Positions 49,169 through 58,343 are shown, counted from the stretch's first letter. The stretch is 64,000 bases of DNA from Flavobacteriales bacterium UBA972 (GCA_002292855.1 DBBY01000038.1:23204-87203); one strand, 5' to 3'. The notes: generated by a model not told the origin, from the sequence alone. A program made the numbers and translations.

Positions 49169-50094
49169 TACCAGGGCAGATTGCGGGTTCCGCGCACAAA
49201 ATCAAGCAGGAGCATGGCCGCTGCCTTAGAATGGCTTCCATGGTCGTCTTCGGGCAGTAGGCCCAGGGCCAGTTCGCTGAGGTGCAGGTAGGCAACCTTC
49301 CCGGTTTGACCGGCGCGGTAGGCGAGTTGGCGCGCCTGAGTCCAAGACCAGCCGCTCTCTGTTTGGGCGCTTGCGGGTGCACCGGTAATGCCGTCTGCGT
49401 CTATTTCTAGGCCAAAGGGAGCATTCTGCACGTGCAGCAGCATGCGGTCCATGGCTAATTCCCAAGTGGTTTCCCCGCGGACCGCCCAGCTTTCAAAGGT
49501 TTCAAAGGTCCAGCCCGGAGTGTTGCGCAGCAGGGCCAGGCTCGCTGAATTCACGGAATTCTCGCTCATTCCCAGTACGGCGTAGCGGTCGAGGTAGCCT
49601 CGGTTGTGGGCGTAGCTGAATCCATTCCCGCTGTGGCGTCCTTCAAGGGCACGTACGTCGGGATGGGGGTCCAGATTAAGGGCATTGACGGGCCCATTAA
49701 GGGCATCGTGCGCAGCCCAAAGCAGGGGCATGGAGTTGTTGTGGCCGCCTCCGATTACCAGGGGAACATAGCCTTCTTGAATCCAGGGGAGCACCTTGGC
49801 ATAGACTTTCCTATCGATTTCGTCCACCGATGTTTCCTTTCGCAGGTCGAGAATTCCGCCCCAAGCCAGCAGGTTGTCGGGCACCCATTCGTTGATGGAA
49901 ATATTCAGGAGGGCCGTCAGTACGCCCTCGGGTGTTTTGGCTGCTCCGGCGCGTCCGCCATTGGCGCGAATCCCGAAGTCTTCGGCAATGCCGAGCAAGA
50001 CAAAGGGGGCATCGCCTGGCAGGCGCAGGCAGTCTCCAATGCGCAGTTCTCCTGGGCGCGGACGGTAGCCCTTGGTTCCGGTTTTATTGGCCAT
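49168..50094 (-). CDS. hutG: Formimidoylglutamase-like arginase-family hydrolase (HutG type)
   Basis: A 308-aa ureohydrolase-fold enzyme expected to split N-formimino-L-glutamate into glutamate and formamide. Metal-binding motifs are present in altered spelling: GGGHNNS in place of GGGHD, LDPHPDVR for the DxHxD site, EGRHSGNGFS for the substrate region, and EIDADGIT for the second DxD. This spelling is what I recall of Bacteroidota formimidoylglutamases; it may also mean a change in metal geometry. It lies between hutI (11-bp overlap) and ftcD (1-bp overlap), so its role in histidine degradation is well supported by context. Confidence 0.82.
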   Translation of the reverse strand: MANKTGTKGYRPRPGELRIGDCLRLPGDAPFVLLGIAEDFGIRANGGRAGAAKTPEGVLTALLNISINEWVPDNLLAWGGILDLRKETSVDEIDRKVYAKVLPWIQEGYVPLVIGGGHNNSMPLLWAAHDALNGPVNALNLDPHPDVRALEGRHSGNGFSYAHNRGYLDRYAVLGMSENSVNSASLALLRNTPGWTFETFESWAVRGETTWELAMDRMLLHVQNAPFGLEIDADGITGAPASAQTESGWSWTQARQLAYRAGQTGKVAYLHLSELALGLLPEDDHGSHSKAAAMLLLDFVRGTRNLPW

Positions 50095-51328
50095 AGATCA
50101 ATGTTTGTGCAATGTGGTTTTCGCTGGTGAAGTACGGAATTTGTGCGTAATCGGCCATAGGCTTGGTTAAAAGTACGTGCGCTTCCATTCCGGGTTGAAT
50201 TCGACCCATTCGGTCCTGGGCCCCTAGGGCACAGGCCGCATTGGCCGTGAGTGCGGCCAAACCCTCGTCGACGCGAAGCTTCATTTGGCTGGTGGCCAAA
50301 CTCCAAGCCATGCGCAGGTCGCTCGAAGGCGAAGAACCTGGGTTGTAGTCCGAGGCGATGGCAAGGGGTAGGCCAGCGTCGATTATGGCGCGGCCGGGGG
50401 TGTAGGGAATATTCAAGAAAAGCGAGCAATGCGGCAGGGCCACCGGCATTGGGCCAATCCCTTGAGACCAGGCTGCACCGAGTGCGCTGCGGTCGTCGTC
50501 GCTAAACACTTCAAGGTGGTCAATGCTGAGCGCCTTGGCCTGAATCGCGGCAGAAACGCCTCCGATGCTCTGGAATTGGTTGGTATGGGCCTTGAGCCGG
50601 ATTCCCCTTTGGTCGGCCGCCTCGGCAAGCCGCAGAAGGTCGCTGGTTCTAAAGTACCCGGCCTCGCAAAACAGGTCGACAAAGTCCACCAATCCTTCGT
50701 CAGCCAAAGCAGGTAGCCATCGGTCGATCGCTTCGCCTACAAAATGATCGAGGGTTTGACTCTTGGGCAGGGCGTGCAGGCCAAGAAAGGTGGCCCATAA
50801 GGGCATGCTTTGGGCGCTTTGCGCCGCCCGAACCACGCGCAGCATCTTGCGTTCGGCCTCAAAAGTTAGTCCGTATCCGCTTTTAATCTCGGCCGCTACG
50901 GTTCCGGTCGATCGGGCCAGTTCGAGGTGCTCCAGAAGGGCGTCGAGTAGAGCAGACTCATCCATCTTCTCCAAGGCAGCCGCAGAATTCAAAATTCCGC
51001 CGCCTGCAGCAGCAATTTCGTGGTAGCTGGCCCCGTCAAGGCGCATGCGGAACTCTGCAACCCGAGGCCCTGCGTGAATCATGTGGGTATGGCTGTCTAC
51101 GAATCCAGGGAGCATCCATTGGCCCTTAACCGGGCGAACATCCCAACCTGCGTCGCTTTCTGGGCAGTCGGTCATGCTGCCCAAGGCCGTAATCTTGCCG
51201 TCTATTAGTTCTACAAAAGCGTCGCGCAAAATCGGCAAGTCGTTCATTTGAGGACCACAGAGTGCGCCCGTATCAAGGCCTTCTGGACTCCCGACCACGC
51301 CGGCAAGATGGGTATAGCGTATGCGCAT
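50084..51328 (-). CDS. hutI: Imidazolonepropionase
   Basis: A 414-aa metal-dependent amidohydrolase converting imidazolone-5-propionate to N-formimino-L-glutamate. Start ATG 51328 (MRIRYTHLAGV). Landmarks: LPGFVDSHTHMIHAG (metal His), AEIKSGYGLT, FCEAGYF, KAHTNQFQSIGG and SDYNPGSSPS with the catalytic Asp. First gene of the operon hutI-hutG-ftcD; HutH and HutU for the first two steps are not in the window. Divergent from aroC with only 33 bp between starts, containing an inverted repeat and possible -7 boxes. Confidence 0.95.
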   Translation of the reverse strand: MRIRYTHLAGVVGSPEGLDTGALCGPQMNDLPILRDAFVELIDGKITALGSMTDCPESDAGWDVRPVKGQWMLPGFVDSHTHMIHAGPRVAEFRMRLDGASYHEIAAAGGGILNSAAALEKMDESALLDALLEHLELARSTGTVAAEIKSGYGLTFEAERKMLRVVRAAQSAQSMPLWATFLGLHALPKSQTLDHFVGEAIDRWLPALADEGLVDFVDLFCEAGYFRTSDLLRLAEAADQRGIRLKAHTNQFQSIGGVSAAIQAKALSIDHLEVFSDDDRSALGAAWSQGIGPMPVALPHCSLFLNIPYTPGRAIIDAGLPLAIASDYNPGSSPSSDLRMAWSLATSQMKLRVDEGLAALTANAACALGAQDRMGRIQPGMEAHVLLTKPMADYAQIPYFTSENHIAQTLIYGQ

Positions 51329-51331
51329 TAT

Positions 51332-51357
51332 GCGAAGGTACGCTTCGCGTATTTTTG
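51332..51357. promoter_or_regulatory. Divergent hutI/aroC promoter region with inverted repeat
   Basis: GCGAAG-GTACG-CTTCGC is a perfect 6-bp inverted repeat (51332-51348). TATTTTTG (51350-51357, TAnnTTTG) lies 4 nt before the aroC ATG; on the minus strand TACCTTCG (51333-51340, one mismatch) lies 4 nt before the hutI ATG. Both imply leaderless or nearly leaderless transcripts. Confidence 0.4.
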
Positions 51358-51361
51358 AAGG

Positions 51362-52447
51362 ATGGCTGGCAACACCTTTGGACGAATTCTGCAACTCACG
51401 ACCTACGGGGAATCGCATGGTCCGGCCATTGGCGGGGTGCTCGACGGTTTCCCCTCGGGAATTGCCCTAGACATCGGCTTGGTTGCCCTAGAAATGGACC
51501 GCCGCAGGCCTTCAGGCCAGGCAGGTACTCCGCGCCGTGAGGACGATTCCGTCGAGTGGCTGTCGGGTCTTCATCCTGAGGCGGACTCCCAAGGCCGACG
51601 CCTAAGCCTGGGAACCCCCATCGCCTTTATGGTCCGAAATGGTAATACTAAGCCAGCCGACTACGATGCGCTGACCGACGTCTTTCGCCCTGGTCATGCC
51701 GACGCAACCTATCAGGCCAAGTACGGACTTCGCGACGTGCGGGGTGGCGGACGAAGTTCTGCGCGAGAAACGGCAGCACGGGTAGTTGCAGGGGCACTTG
51801 CCAAACAGCTGCTCGGACCCTCTGTAGTTGTTAGAGCAGCGGTAGAGCGCGCCGCGGGAATTCAAGCCATGCCGGTATCTACCTGGGATTGGGCAAGCCG
51901 AGAACTAAGCCCTGTGGCCTGCCCAGACCTTATTGCAAGTGCCGCCATCGAGGCCGAGGTTGCTAAGCGCAGGGCTGAGGGAGATTCTGCAGGGGGGGTG
52001 GTTTACCTTGAAATTCTTGGCCTGCCGGTAGGACTTGGTGAGCCCGTTTTTGATAAACTCCATGCCGCTTTGGGCCATGCAATGCTCAGTATTAACTCGG
52101 TGAAAGGGGTTGAATTTGGCGACGGCTTCGCCGGCGCTGATTTGCGCGGAAGCGAGCACAACGATGCGCCATCACTGGACGGCAGCGTTCAATCCAACCA
52201 CGAGGGCGGCATCACCGGCGGACTCAGCAACGGGCGGCCAGTAACCCTGCGAATTGCATTCAAGCCTGTTTCAAGTATTGCTAAAGATCAATTGGCTTAT
52301 TCTACTGAGTGTCAAGTACAAAAACTTCAGATAAATGGACGCCACGACGCCTTAGTACTGCCCCGTGCACTGCCCATTGTAGAGGCCATGGCCGCTCTTG
52401 TGCTTGCCGACTTTTGGCTTCTCCAAAAAATTCACCTTAAACCATAG
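51362..52447 (+). CDS. aroC: Chorismate synthase
   Basis: A 361-aa FMN-dependent enzyme making chorismate from EPSP, the last common step to aromatic amino acids. Landmarks are TYGESHGPAIGGVLDGFPSG, FRPGHADATYQAKYG, RGGGRSSARETAARV, GSEHNDAP and NHEGGITGGLSNG. Length is normal. It starts 33 bp from hutI on the other strand and is followed by the symporter gene after 5 bp. Confidence 0.97.
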   Translation: MAGNTFGRILQLTTYGESHGPAIGGVLDGFPSGIALDIGLVALEMDRRRPSGQAGTPRREDDSVEWLSGLHPEADSQGRRLSLGTPIAFMVRNGNTKPADYDALTDVFRPGHADATYQAKYGLRDVRGGGRSSARETAARVVAGALAKQLLGPSVVVRAAVERAAGIQAMPVSTWDWASRELSPVACPDLIASAAIEAEVAKRRAEGDSAGGVVYLEILGLPVGLGEPVFDKLHAALGHAMLSINSVKGVEFGDGFAGADLRGSEHNDAPSLDGSVQSNHEGGITGGLSNGRPVTLRIAFKPVSSIAKDQLAYSTECQVQKLQINGRHDALVLPRALPIVEAMAALVLADFWLLQKIHLKP

Positions 52448-52452
52448 GTTTT

Positions 52453-53835
52453 ATGAAACTTCATCAAAAAATACTTCTCGGAATGGGCTTGGGCCTCGCT
52501 TGGGCAATAGGGTCTGCTTTTGCCGGCGGAGCCCAGTTCACGGCAGATTGGATTGCTCCCTTTGGAACGCTCTTTATTAACGCCCTCAAACTCATTGCCG
52601 TGCCCCTGGTGCTCTTTAGCATTATTGATGGAGTGGGCCAGGTAGGCGATCCGCGCGTTTTAGGACGCATCGGAGGCAAAACGCTTGGTTTGTATCTCAT
52701 AACCACCTTGGCCGCAATTCTCATGGGGGTATTTGTTGTGAACATGATCAAGCCAGGCCTTACTGCCTCCGACGCGCAGCGCATGGAGAACCGAAGGGGT
52801 TTCGAAGCCTGGCTGCATGCCGCAGGCAAACCAAGCCCAGACGGGCAATGGCTTACCGACGCAACGGCCGCAGAAGCGTCTAGCTCGGTTGACTCGCGCC
52901 TCAACGAGCAAATTGCCAGTGTGGAGTCTTCAGACCGCGGTCCCTTGGAATGGATGCAAGAAATGGTTCCGAGCAACGTGTTTGAAGCACTTAGTGCGGG
53001 AAGCATGCTTCAAATTATTGTGTTTGCCATCTTTTTTGGGGTAGTGCTTGTGCTCATGCCTCGGGAGCATACCGACCGTCTTCGCCCCCTAATCGCTCAA
53101 TTGTCGGGGGTTTTTATTCACATGGTCATCGTGGTGATGAAGGCGGCTCCCTTCTTTGTCTTTGCCCTCATGGCGGGTACCCTAACCCAGCTAACGGGCG
53201 ACGATCCAGAGCGTTTGCCCAATTTGCTCCAGACCTACGGAGCCTACATGCTCACGGTGCTCTTGGGCCTCGCAGTCCTTTTGGTCACGCTGTACCCCAC
53301 TCTTGTTTGGTTGGCAACGCGCAAATACGGCTGGTCCTGGTGGAAGAGTTTTCAATTCTTTTTTCGCGGAATGCGTCCTGCCCAACTTTTGGCCTTCAGC
53401 ACCTCCTCTTCGGCGGCAACCTTGCCGGTGACCCTGGAATGCGTTAACGACCATTTAAAGGTTGACGAGCAGGTAAGCCAGTTTACCCTGCCCATTGGGG
53501 CAACGGTGAACATGGACGGAACTAGTCTTTATCAGGCCGTGGCGGTAATTTTCTTGGCGCAGTTTCATTTTGTGGATCTTTCTATTGCCCAGCAGGCAAC
53601 TATTGTAATCACCGCCGTGGCTGCCTCGGTAGGTGCTGCGGCCATACCCTCTGCCGGACTAATTATGCTCATCATGGTTTTGGATGCCGTGGGGCTGAAT
53701 CCTGCATGGATTGCCCTGATCTTCCCGGTGGATCGCATACTCGATATGTGCCGAACTGTGGTCAATGTCACTAGTGATGCGGCCGTCGCACTGCACGTAG
53801 CCGCGAGCGAAAAACAATGGCGCGGGGCAGAGTAG
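52453..53835 (+). CDS. Dicarboxylate/amino acid:cation symporter (DAACS)
   Basis: A 460-aa inner-membrane secondary transporter of the GltP/DctA fold with eight helices and two re-entrant loops. FSTSSSAATLPVTLECV is the serine-rich HP1 loop, ATVNMDGTSLYQA is the NMDGT motif in TM7, and SAGLIMLIMVL is in HP2. It lies in the branch carrying glutamate, aspartate or C4-dicarboxylates with Na+ or H+. The region about 105-180 is a longer, polar extracellular insert than usual. It overlaps the next gene by 19 bp. Confidence 0.93.
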   Translation: MKLHQKILLGMGLGLAWAIGSAFAGGAQFTADWIAPFGTLFINALKLIAVPLVLFSIIDGVGQVGDPRVLGRIGGKTLGLYLITTLAAILMGVFVVNMIKPGLTASDAQRMENRRGFEAWLHAAGKPSPDGQWLTDATAAEASSSVDSRLNEQIASVESSDRGPLEWMQEMVPSNVFEALSAGSMLQIIVFAIFFGVVLVLMPREHTDRLRPLIAQLSGVFIHMVIVVMKAAPFFVFALMAGTLTQLTGDDPERLPNLLQTYGAYMLTVLLGLAVLLVTLYPTLVWLATRKYGWSWWKSFQFFFRGMRPAQLLAFSTSSSAATLPVTLECVNDHLKVDEQVSQFTLPIGATVNMDGTSLYQAVAVIFLAQFHFVDLSIAQQATIVITAVAASVGAAAIPSAGLIMLIMVLDAVGLNPAWIALIFPVDRILDMCRTVVNVTSDAAVALHVAASEKQWRGAE

Positions 53836-55718
53836 GCTTAGGCGTTCTTCTGGCCTTCGGATTTTGGGCAGTGAATGCTCAAAATGTTCAACTGGGTGAT
53901 TGCGAGCAGTCCCCGGTCCCTTCTGCCATGGTGCTCAAGGCCGGGGGAGCCCTGGCAAAAGGCGACCGCCCAATGGCACAGGTTTACCTGTCTACTTTGC
54001 GCCGCAAAGAACCGGAGTCCATTCACGTTTGGTACCTCGATGCGGAACTTGCTCTGCTTTTGGGTGAGGATCTCGCAGCCCTTGCCTTGTATGAGAAAGT
54101 GTTCAAGACCTGCCCCGATTACCTTGACGACCTCGCCTTTCGCATTGGTGCCCTTCACGCAGGGCAGGGCAGGCGCGAAGAGGCCCAAAGGTATTGGGCC
54201 AGTTCCAACGCCGGACCCGAGGCAAACCGCTGGCTTCGTCGTTTTGCCCTAGAGGACTCCCTTCGGGCGAATCCCGTACCCTTCAAGCCGGAGCCTATTG
54301 CCGGCCTCGACAGCCCCTCAGACGAGTTTTTGGCGGTGCGCAGTCCGGACGGAAGCAAATGGTACTTCACGCTGCGGCGCAAAGTAGTGGACCGCAAGAG
54401 CGGACCAGCGGCTCAAACGCGCATCGAAGAGCTTCTATGCGAAGGAATTCCCAATACCGCAGGCATGGCCGTCCGGCCCCTTGACCACCCCTTTAACGCT
54501 GGCCTCAACGAGGGTAGTCCTTCGGTCAGTGCTGACGACCAATGGATGGTACTGACCTCCTGCGCAGCCGATGCTTTGGGCTATCGCAACTGCGACCTCT
54601 TCATGGCCCACCGCGAGCAGGGCGAATGGTCCACCCTGCGCCCCATTCCAGAATTATCCCTACCCAAGTCTTGGGACTCTCAGGCCACCTTATCGGCCAA
54701 TGCCGACCGCATAATCTTCTCGAGCGACCGGCCAGGGGGCAGGGGAGGGCTTGATCTCTGGTCTTCTCACAGGCTATCGGACGCAGCATGGTCAGAGCCC
54801 GTTAACCTTGGTTCGCAAGTCAATACCGAAGGCGACGAAAAGTCACCCTTTCTTCATGCCGATGGCCGAACCCTGTTTTTTTCTTCAGACGGCCATCCGG
54901 GTATGGGTGGATTCGATGTGTTTTACGCGGATTTAACCCTAAATCCAAGGTCCCTTAATTTAGGCTTCCCCATCAATACCGACCAAGACGAACTCGGTTT
55001 CGGTGTTCACGCCAACGAAGCCCTTGGGTATTTTAGCAAACGAAGCGAGGTTAACGGCTTTGATATGATGCGGTTTGAGCTTCCGTCCACGGCTGCAGGA
55101 AGGCAGGTCGCCTTTGTGCGCGGTGCCGTTGAGGGAGATCTTCCTCAAGAGGGACGCAGTACCCAAATTCGCATTGAGAACCTAAAATCCAAAACGAGCC
55201 AATCGGTACTGGTCGATGCCTTCAGCCGAACCTTTACCGCAGTAATTGCCCGCGAAGACCTTGCGGCATCCGTTTTGTCGCTCGATCATCCAGACTTGGG
55301 CTACACCTCCATTCGTCTTGAGGCCGAACACGATCTGGAGCCGGTGCCTGCGCTGATTGCGCGCAAAGCCATTGCAGGCGAAGAGTTTGCACTAAGGAGT
55401 ATTTTATTCAGCAGTGCCAGCGCCCAGCTTAGCGCCGAAGACCAACTTGCCCTGATTGGATTTGCAGGCTACCTAAAAAGCCATCCTTCCTTTAAAATTG
55501 AAATCCAGGGGCATACCGACAACGTCGGCAACGAGAGTACCAATCAAATTCTCTCCCAGCAGCGGGCACAAAGTGTTATGAATGCATTGATTCAGCTTGG
55601 GCTGGACCCAAACCGGCTCAGCGCCAAGGGATACGGCTCCTTGAAGCCCGTGGGCAGCAACCAAAGCAGCGAGGGACGTTCGCTTAATCGGCGAACGGCC
55701 TTCGTGATTTTACCCTAA
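53817..55718 (+). CDS. OmpA-family protein with WD40-like PD40 repeats
   Basis: A 633-aa exported cell-envelope protein. Signal peptide to about residue 22 (LGVLLAFGFWAVNAQ), then a TPR-like region with alpha-helices (about 30-145), a beta-propeller of PD40-type repeats (NEGSPSVSADDQWMVLTS; DGRTLFFSSDGHPGMGGFD), a small beta domain, and a C-terminal OmpA domain (about 525-633) with LFSSASAQL, IQGHTDNVGNE and LNRRTAFVILP. The OmpA domain binds peptidoglycan. This arrangement is typical of Bacteroidota envelope proteins, some of which work in type IX secretion or gliding; this one has no such neighbours. Start ATG 53817 overlaps the symporter gene. Confidence 0.9.
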   Translation: MARGRVGLGVLLAFGFWAVNAQNVQLGDCEQSPVPSAMVLKAGGALAKGDRPMAQVYLSTLRRKEPESIHVWYLDAELALLLGEDLAALALYEKVFKTCPDYLDDLAFRIGALHAGQGRREEAQRYWASSNAGPEANRWLRRFALEDSLRANPVPFKPEPIAGLDSPSDEFLAVRSPDGSKWYFTLRRKVVDRKSGPAAQTRIEELLCEGIPNTAGMAVRPLDHPFNAGLNEGSPSVSADDQWMVLTSCAADALGYRNCDLFMAHREQGEWSTLRPIPELSLPKSWDSQATLSANADRIIFSSDRPGGRGGLDLWSSHRLSDAAWSEPVNLGSQVNTEGDEKSPFLHADGRTLFFSSDGHPGMGGFDVFYADLTLNPRSLNLGFPINTDQDELGFGVHANEALGYFSKRSEVNGFDMMRFELPSTAAGRQVAFVRGAVEGDLPQEGRSTQIRIENLKSKTSQSVLVDAFSRTFTAVIAREDLAASVLSLDHPDLGYTSIRLEAEHDLEPVPALIARKAIAGEEFALRSILFSSASAQLSAEDQLALIGFAGYLKSHPSFKIEIQGHTDNVGNESTNQILSQQRAQSVMNALIQLGLDPNRLSAKGYGSLKPVGSNQSSEGRSLNRRTAFVILP

Positions 55719-55727
55719 AAAAGCCTG

Positions 55728-56078
55728 CTATTTTTCGCGGCGCTCCTTGATGCGAGCGCTCTTGCCAGTGCGGTCGCGCTGGTAGAAGATGCGTGCACGA
55801 CGAACCTTACCCGTCTTGTTTACCTCAATTTTCTCGAGATTGGGCATGTTAATCGGGAAGATCCGCTCAACGCCAATGGCGCCTGACATTTTGCGAATGG
55901 TAAAGGTTTCGGTGGTTCCGTAGCTGTTGCGCTGAATAATGTCTCCGCGAAAGAACTGCGTACGGGTTTTTTCACCTTCCACAATTTTGTAGTACACCGT
56001 GATGGTATCACCGGCCTTGAACGATGGGAAGTCCTTCTTCTCCACGTAGGTGTCTTGAACGTACTTAATTAGATCCAT
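55728..56078 (-). CDS. rplS: 50S ribosomal protein L19
   Basis: A 116-aa large-subunit protein. Start ATG 56078 (MDLIKYVQDTYVEKKDFPSFKAGDTI); the ten upstream codons to 56108 do not fit the family. FRGDIIQR, TFTIRKMSGAIGVERIFPINMPNLEKIEV and KVRRARIFYQRDRTGKSARIKE are L19 landmarks. A promoter lies at 56176-56205. Convergent with the OmpA-family gene 9 bp away. Confidence 0.97.
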   Translation of the reverse strand: MDLIKYVQDTYVEKKDFPSFKAGDTITVYYKIVEGEKTRTQFFRGDIIQRNSYGTTETFTIRKMSGAIGVERIFPINMPNLEKIEVNKTGKVRRARIFYQRDRTGKSARIKERREK

Positions 56079-56175
56079 GATCTCCTGTTTATGCAATTCA
56101 AACGGCAACGTGCTTCACTTTGAAACAGAGGTTGGGTCTGCAAAATCCCCCTTGGCGTAATTCCTCTAGGGGCGG

Positions 56176-56205
56176 CAAAGTTAGTAAAAAGAACTATTAG
56201 AACAA
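56176..56205 (-). promoter_or_regulatory. rplS promoter (TTG-N19-TAACTTTG)
   Basis: On the minus strand TTG (56205-56203) and TAACTTTG (56183-56176) are 19 nt apart, the spacing of the phylum consensus, and the box is 97 nt before the rplS ATG. The TTG lies inside the last codons of the PPIase gene. This is the best two-element promoter seen in the window. Confidence 0.6.
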
Positions 56206-57525
56206 CACCTTGCAGTCGTCATACTTCGCGTTGACCCGCAATGCCGTTTCGGCCTTCTTTTTTGAAACCCATCCCTCTAGGGCCTCCTGGCGCCTCACGT
56301 TCTCTACATAGTTTTTTAGAAGGGCTAGGTCAAGATCCAAATTGGCCCGATGGGGCTCAATTTTGTCGCGAAGCTGAACAATTCTAAAAAACTCTTTGCC
56401 CTGTGGGTCGCGCACTAAAGCGGCCTCGCTAATTTCATTGACCGCCAAATTTTGGATGGCATAAAAAACGCCTCGATCGAGTTGGTCCAGATTGAACTTG
56501 AGGTCCATGGTGTTGGGGTTCAGCATGATTCCGCCATTGAGCTTGGTCTCTTCGTCTTCAGAAAATTGCTCGGCTGCTTCTTCGAAGGTGAGCTTGCCTG
56601 AGACAACGGCAAGCCGTATGCTGTCTAAGCGCTCTTGCGCTGCATCGAGGTCTTTTTGCTCGAGTTTAGGCTTGACCAAAATGTGGCGAAGGTCGAGCTC
56701 CTCGCCCCGTTTGAGCTGAAGCTGCACAATGTGGTATCCATACTCGGTGCGAAAGGGCTTTGAAATTTCGCCCACTTCTAAATTGTACGAAACCGCATCA
56801 AATTCCTTCACAAATTGGCCACGTTTGATGCCCTTGTACTCTCCGCCGTTGCGGTTGGACCCTGGGTCTTCTGAATACAAAATAGCCATCGTGGCAAAGC
56901 TCGAACCGTTTAAAACTCGGGTACGTAGCTGATCAAGTCGCGCTATTGCCTCTTCTTCGGCCTTGTCGCTGACCTTGGGATTAATAATGATTTGACCCAA
57001 CTCCACCTCGGTTCCAATCAAGGGAAGGGAATCAATGGGCATCTTGCGTATCACGTTTTCAACTTCTACGGGGGTGACCTTGACCTTCTCGGTGATGGTA
57101 CCCTGCATGCGCTGTGCGGTGAGCTGATTCTTCATCAGGGGCCGCATTTCTTCTTTGATTTCTAGAATGGACTTCTTGTAGTACTCGGCAAGCTTGCGTT
57201 CGCTCCCAATTTGGGCTACAAGCTGCTCCAGTCGCCTCGATATGTTGTCGTCAATCTCACTTTCTTCAACAATTACGGAATCAATTGCCGCATGGTGAAT
57301 CAATAGCTTCTCGAGAATCAGCTCCTTGAGAATTTCGCATTCGCTGCGGTCCTGACCCTCGCGCTTTAGGGTTTCGCGCATTATGACCACGTCCGATTGA
57401 AGAATGATCTCATTGCCTACCACCGCAACCACCCCGTCGGCCAGCACGGGTTGTGCAAGAACCTCTGCCAAGGAGCATGCTAAGAGGGCTGCAGCAAAAA
57501 CTAGGGGGCGAAGGGCATTGGGCAT
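56197..57525 (-). CDS. SurA-like periplasmic peptidyl-prolyl isomerase
   Basis: A 442-aa exported chaperone for outer-membrane proteins. Start ATG 57525 gives the signal peptide MPNALRPLVFAAALLACSLAEVLAQ. A SurA-type N-terminal domain follows (GVVAVVGNEIILQSDV), then two parvulin (PpiC) domains: ELGQIIINPKVSD to VQLQLKRGEE, and LRHILVKPKL to FFRIVQLRD. Two parvulin domains and this order match SurA; the second shows the more standard sequence. Lies between parA and rplS on the same strand. Confidence 0.9.
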   Translation of the reverse strand: MPNALRPLVFAAALLACSLAEVLAQPVLADGVVAVVGNEIILQSDVVIMRETLKREGQDRSECEILKELILEKLLIHHAAIDSVIVEESEIDDNISRRLEQLVAQIGSERKLAEYYKKSILEIKEEMRPLMKNQLTAQRMQGTITEKVKVTPVEVENVIRKMPIDSLPLIGTEVELGQIIINPKVSDKAEEEAIARLDQLRTRVLNGSSFATMAILYSEDPGSNRNGGEYKGIKRGQFVKEFDAVSYNLEVGEISKPFRTEYGYHIVQLQLKRGEELDLRHILVKPKLEQKDLDAAQERLDSIRLAVVSGKLTFEEAAEQFSEDEETKLNGGIMLNPNTMDLKFNLDQLDRGVFYAIQNLAVNEISEAALVRDPQGKEFFRIVQLRDKIEPHRANLDLDLALLKNYVENVRRQEALEGWVSKKKAETALRVNAKYDDCKVLF

Positions 57526-57553
57526 GGCTAAAAAACTAAGAGAGGGGGGGAAT

Positions 57554-58330
57554 TCAAACGCTAACCTGCGCATTTCGTGCCAAAAGTTCGCGCGCCAGGT
57601 TGAGGTAGTTCTCCGCTCCGGTCGATGCGGCATCATAAACCATAATGGGTTCTCCAAAAGAGGGAGCCTCACTAAGCCGCACGTTGCGGGCAATAATGGT
57701 ACTGAAAACGAGCTGCTGAAAGTGCTGTCGAACCTCCTCGACGACCTGGTTGCTCAGGCGCAGTCGGGAGTCGTGCATGGTAAGGAGAATTCCTTCGATC
57801 TGTAAATCGGGATTCTGTAAATTTTGCACTGAACGCACGGTATTGAGCAACTTGCCCAAGCCCTCAAGCGCAAAATACTCGCATTGAATCGGAATAAGCA
57901 CCGAGTCGGAGGCGGTTAGAGCGTTCAGGGTCACCAAACCCAGGGAGGGAGCACAATCAATAATGATGTAATCAAAGTCGTCTTTGACTTCGGCTAAGGC
58001 AGATTGAAGCATGTATTCCCTGCGCACCTTGTCAACCAACTCGAGTTCTGCTGCAACGAGGTCCATATGGGCCGGCATCAGCATTAGGTTGGGGTTGCGG
58101 CATACCAGAGTAGCATCGTAGGGCTTGATAGAATGCTCCAAGACTTGGTAGGTTCCCATTCTTGGAGTAGAGGGGTCAAAACCCAGGGCAGAGGTGGCAT
58201 TGGCCTGAGGGTCTGCGTCGATGAGTAGCACGCGCTGCTCCAGAATGCCAAGCGCACTCGCGAGATTTACGGCCGTAGTCGTTTTGCCGACTCCGCCTTT
58301 TTGGTTTGCTACTGCTATGATTTTACCCAC
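57554..58330 (-). CDS. parA: Chromosome partitioning ATPase ParA/Soj
   Basis: A 258-aa deviant-Walker ATPase that positions chromosome origins with ParB. ANQKGGVGKTTTAVNLASALG is the deviant Walker A motif with signature Lys, IDADPQANATSALG follows, and DYIIIDCAPSLGLVTLNAL is the Walker B region. Start is GTG 58330 (MGKIIAVANQKGG). parB is not the downstream neighbour as it usually is; the PPIase gene follows after 28 bp. A TACCTTCG box ends 5 nt before the GTG, suggesting a leaderless mRNA. Confidence 0.95.
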   Translation of the reverse strand: MGKIIAVANQKGGVGKTTTAVNLASALGILEQRVLLIDADPQANATSALGFDPSTPRMGTYQVLEHSIKPYDATLVCRNPNLMLMPAHMDLVAAELELVDKVRREYMLQSALAEVKDDFDYIIIDCAPSLGLVTLNALTASDSVLIPIQCEYFALEGLGKLLNTVRSVQNLQNPDLQIEGILLTMHDSRLRLSNQVVEEVRQHFQQLVFSTIIARNVRLSEAPSFGEPIMVYDAASTGAENYLNLARELLARNAQVSV

Positions 58331-58335
58331 AGATG

Positions 58336-58343
58336 CGAAGGTA
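58336..58343 (-). promoter_or_regulatory. Candidate -7 box (TACCTTCG) before parA
   Basis: The same octamer as the minus-strand box before hutI, one mismatch from TAnnTTTG, 5 nt before the parA GTG. Confidence 0.3.
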
